A stretch of 5,668 nucleotides of DNA from Candidatus Omnitrophota bacterium. GTDB lineage: Bacteria; Omnitrophota; Gorgyraeia; Gygaellales; Profunditerraquicolaceae. The notes below the pieces were generated by a model that was given only the letters and a program-made list of their open reading frames with translations, had not been told where the DNA came from and ran no database searches. The position numbers and the translations under genes are program-made. This document shows positions 5,467-5,668 of this stretch, piece by piece. The DNA lies in assembly GCA_016867095.1 (NCBI GenBank), contig VGKK01000074.1, positions 1-5,668 on the forward strand. Reading direction: 5' to 3'. Position 1 is the first letter of the stretch, and the number at the start of each line of letters is the position of its first letter.

Positions 5467-5668
5467 TCAACTTGGAGAGGGCGGCGGGGGCGATAACCTG
5501 GCCCTGACCAGGTCGCTGACTAACTTACTATCTGCCTGGCCGGCCACTTTGGCAGTTACCTCTTTCATCACCTTACCTATATCCTTCATATCTTTGGCGC
5601 CGACGGCAGACACCGCCTCTTCAATTATCTTCTTAATCTCCCCAAGCGGCAGCTCGGGCGGCAAGTAT
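5467..5668 (-). CDS. yqeY: YqeY-like (GatB/YqeY domain) protein, C-terminal part (5' end beyond right edge)
   Basis: About 67 codons are visible, open to the right edge, so the N-terminus is missing; a TTG at 5664 is an internal Leu codon, since the frame continues upstream with Tyr (YLPPELPLGEI). The sequence matches the C-terminal helical GatB/YqeY tail: YLP..L...EI..II.EAV, then VGAKDMKDIGKVMKEV, and the hallmark KVAGQADSKLVSDLVRARL. The family includes YqeY, a small stand-alone protein of about 150 residues related to the tail of the amidotransferase subunit GatB; its cellular role is not well defined, with a tRNA-linked function suspected. GatB itself also ends in such a domain but usually lacks the YLP-leading form seen here. 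An added proline-rich tail (SPPPPSPS) ends the protein. No terminator hairpin is visible after the stop, so some read-through into the hydrogenase operon is possible. Confidence 0.85.
   Translation of the reverse strand, partial: YLPPELPLGEIKKIIEEAVSAVGAKDMKDIGKVMKEVTAKVAGQADSKLVSDLVRARLSPPPPSPS

Noticed and set aside
5456..5475. Intrinsic terminator after yqeY
   Set aside because: There is a short T-run on the minus strand (CCTTTTTCTC) but no convincing stem before it.

Overview
The window is one strand-consistent block: every gene I can support lies on the minus strand and is transcribed from the right edge towards the left. It holds an apparently complete six-gene operon for a cytoplasmic group 3b-type [NiFe] hydrogenase (the NAD(P)-linked 'sulfhydrogenase' type, subunit order HydB-HydG-HydD-HydA as in Pyrococcus). 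The operon is bracketed by two genes that run off the window: the C-terminal part of a YqeY-like protein on the right and the N-terminal part of a peptidoglycan-binding lipoprotein on the left.

The organism looks like an anaerobic bacterium rather than an archaeon. The lipoprotein has a bacterial lipobox and a PG_binding_1-type domain, Shine-Dalgarno sites are strong, a sigma70-like promoter is visible, and YqeY is a bacterial family. Base composition is moderate, near half GC by eye. The mix of group 3b hydrogenase, small lipoprotein and many short palindromic repeats would suit a candidate phylum such as Omnitrophota, but that is a guess.

Layout in order of transcription: yqeY end (5668-5467); a short intergenic stretch with a promoter-like sequence (5445-5418); a short HypA-like nickel chaperone that lacks the usual zinc domain (5393-5133); hydB, iron-sulfur subunit (5075-3990); hydG, FAD/NAD(P) and [2Fe-2S] subunit (3993-3127); hydD, small subunit (3143-2355); hydA, NiFe large subunit (2374-1022); the maturation endopeptidase (1029-559); a weak intrinsic terminator (560-538); a roughly 190-bp inverted-repeat element (526-336); and the lipoprotein gene (321 to the left edge). 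From hydB to the protease each gene overlaps the next by 4, 17, 20 and 8 nt, so translational coupling is likely.

How it works together: HydA holds the NiFe site, electrons pass through the HydD clusters and HydB [4Fe-4S] clusters to the HydG flavin and then NAD(P)H. The HypA-like protein probably helps load nickel, and the endopeptidase then trims the last seven residues of HydA. No HypB, HypC, HypD, HypE or HypF gene is present, so those must be elsewhere.

The most unusual points are the zinc-domain-free HypA and the way palindromic, repeat-like sequences sit at three gene junctions and are translated into protein tails (HypA-like C-terminus, HydB C-terminus, HydD N-terminus), plus the complex inverted-repeat element after the operon.
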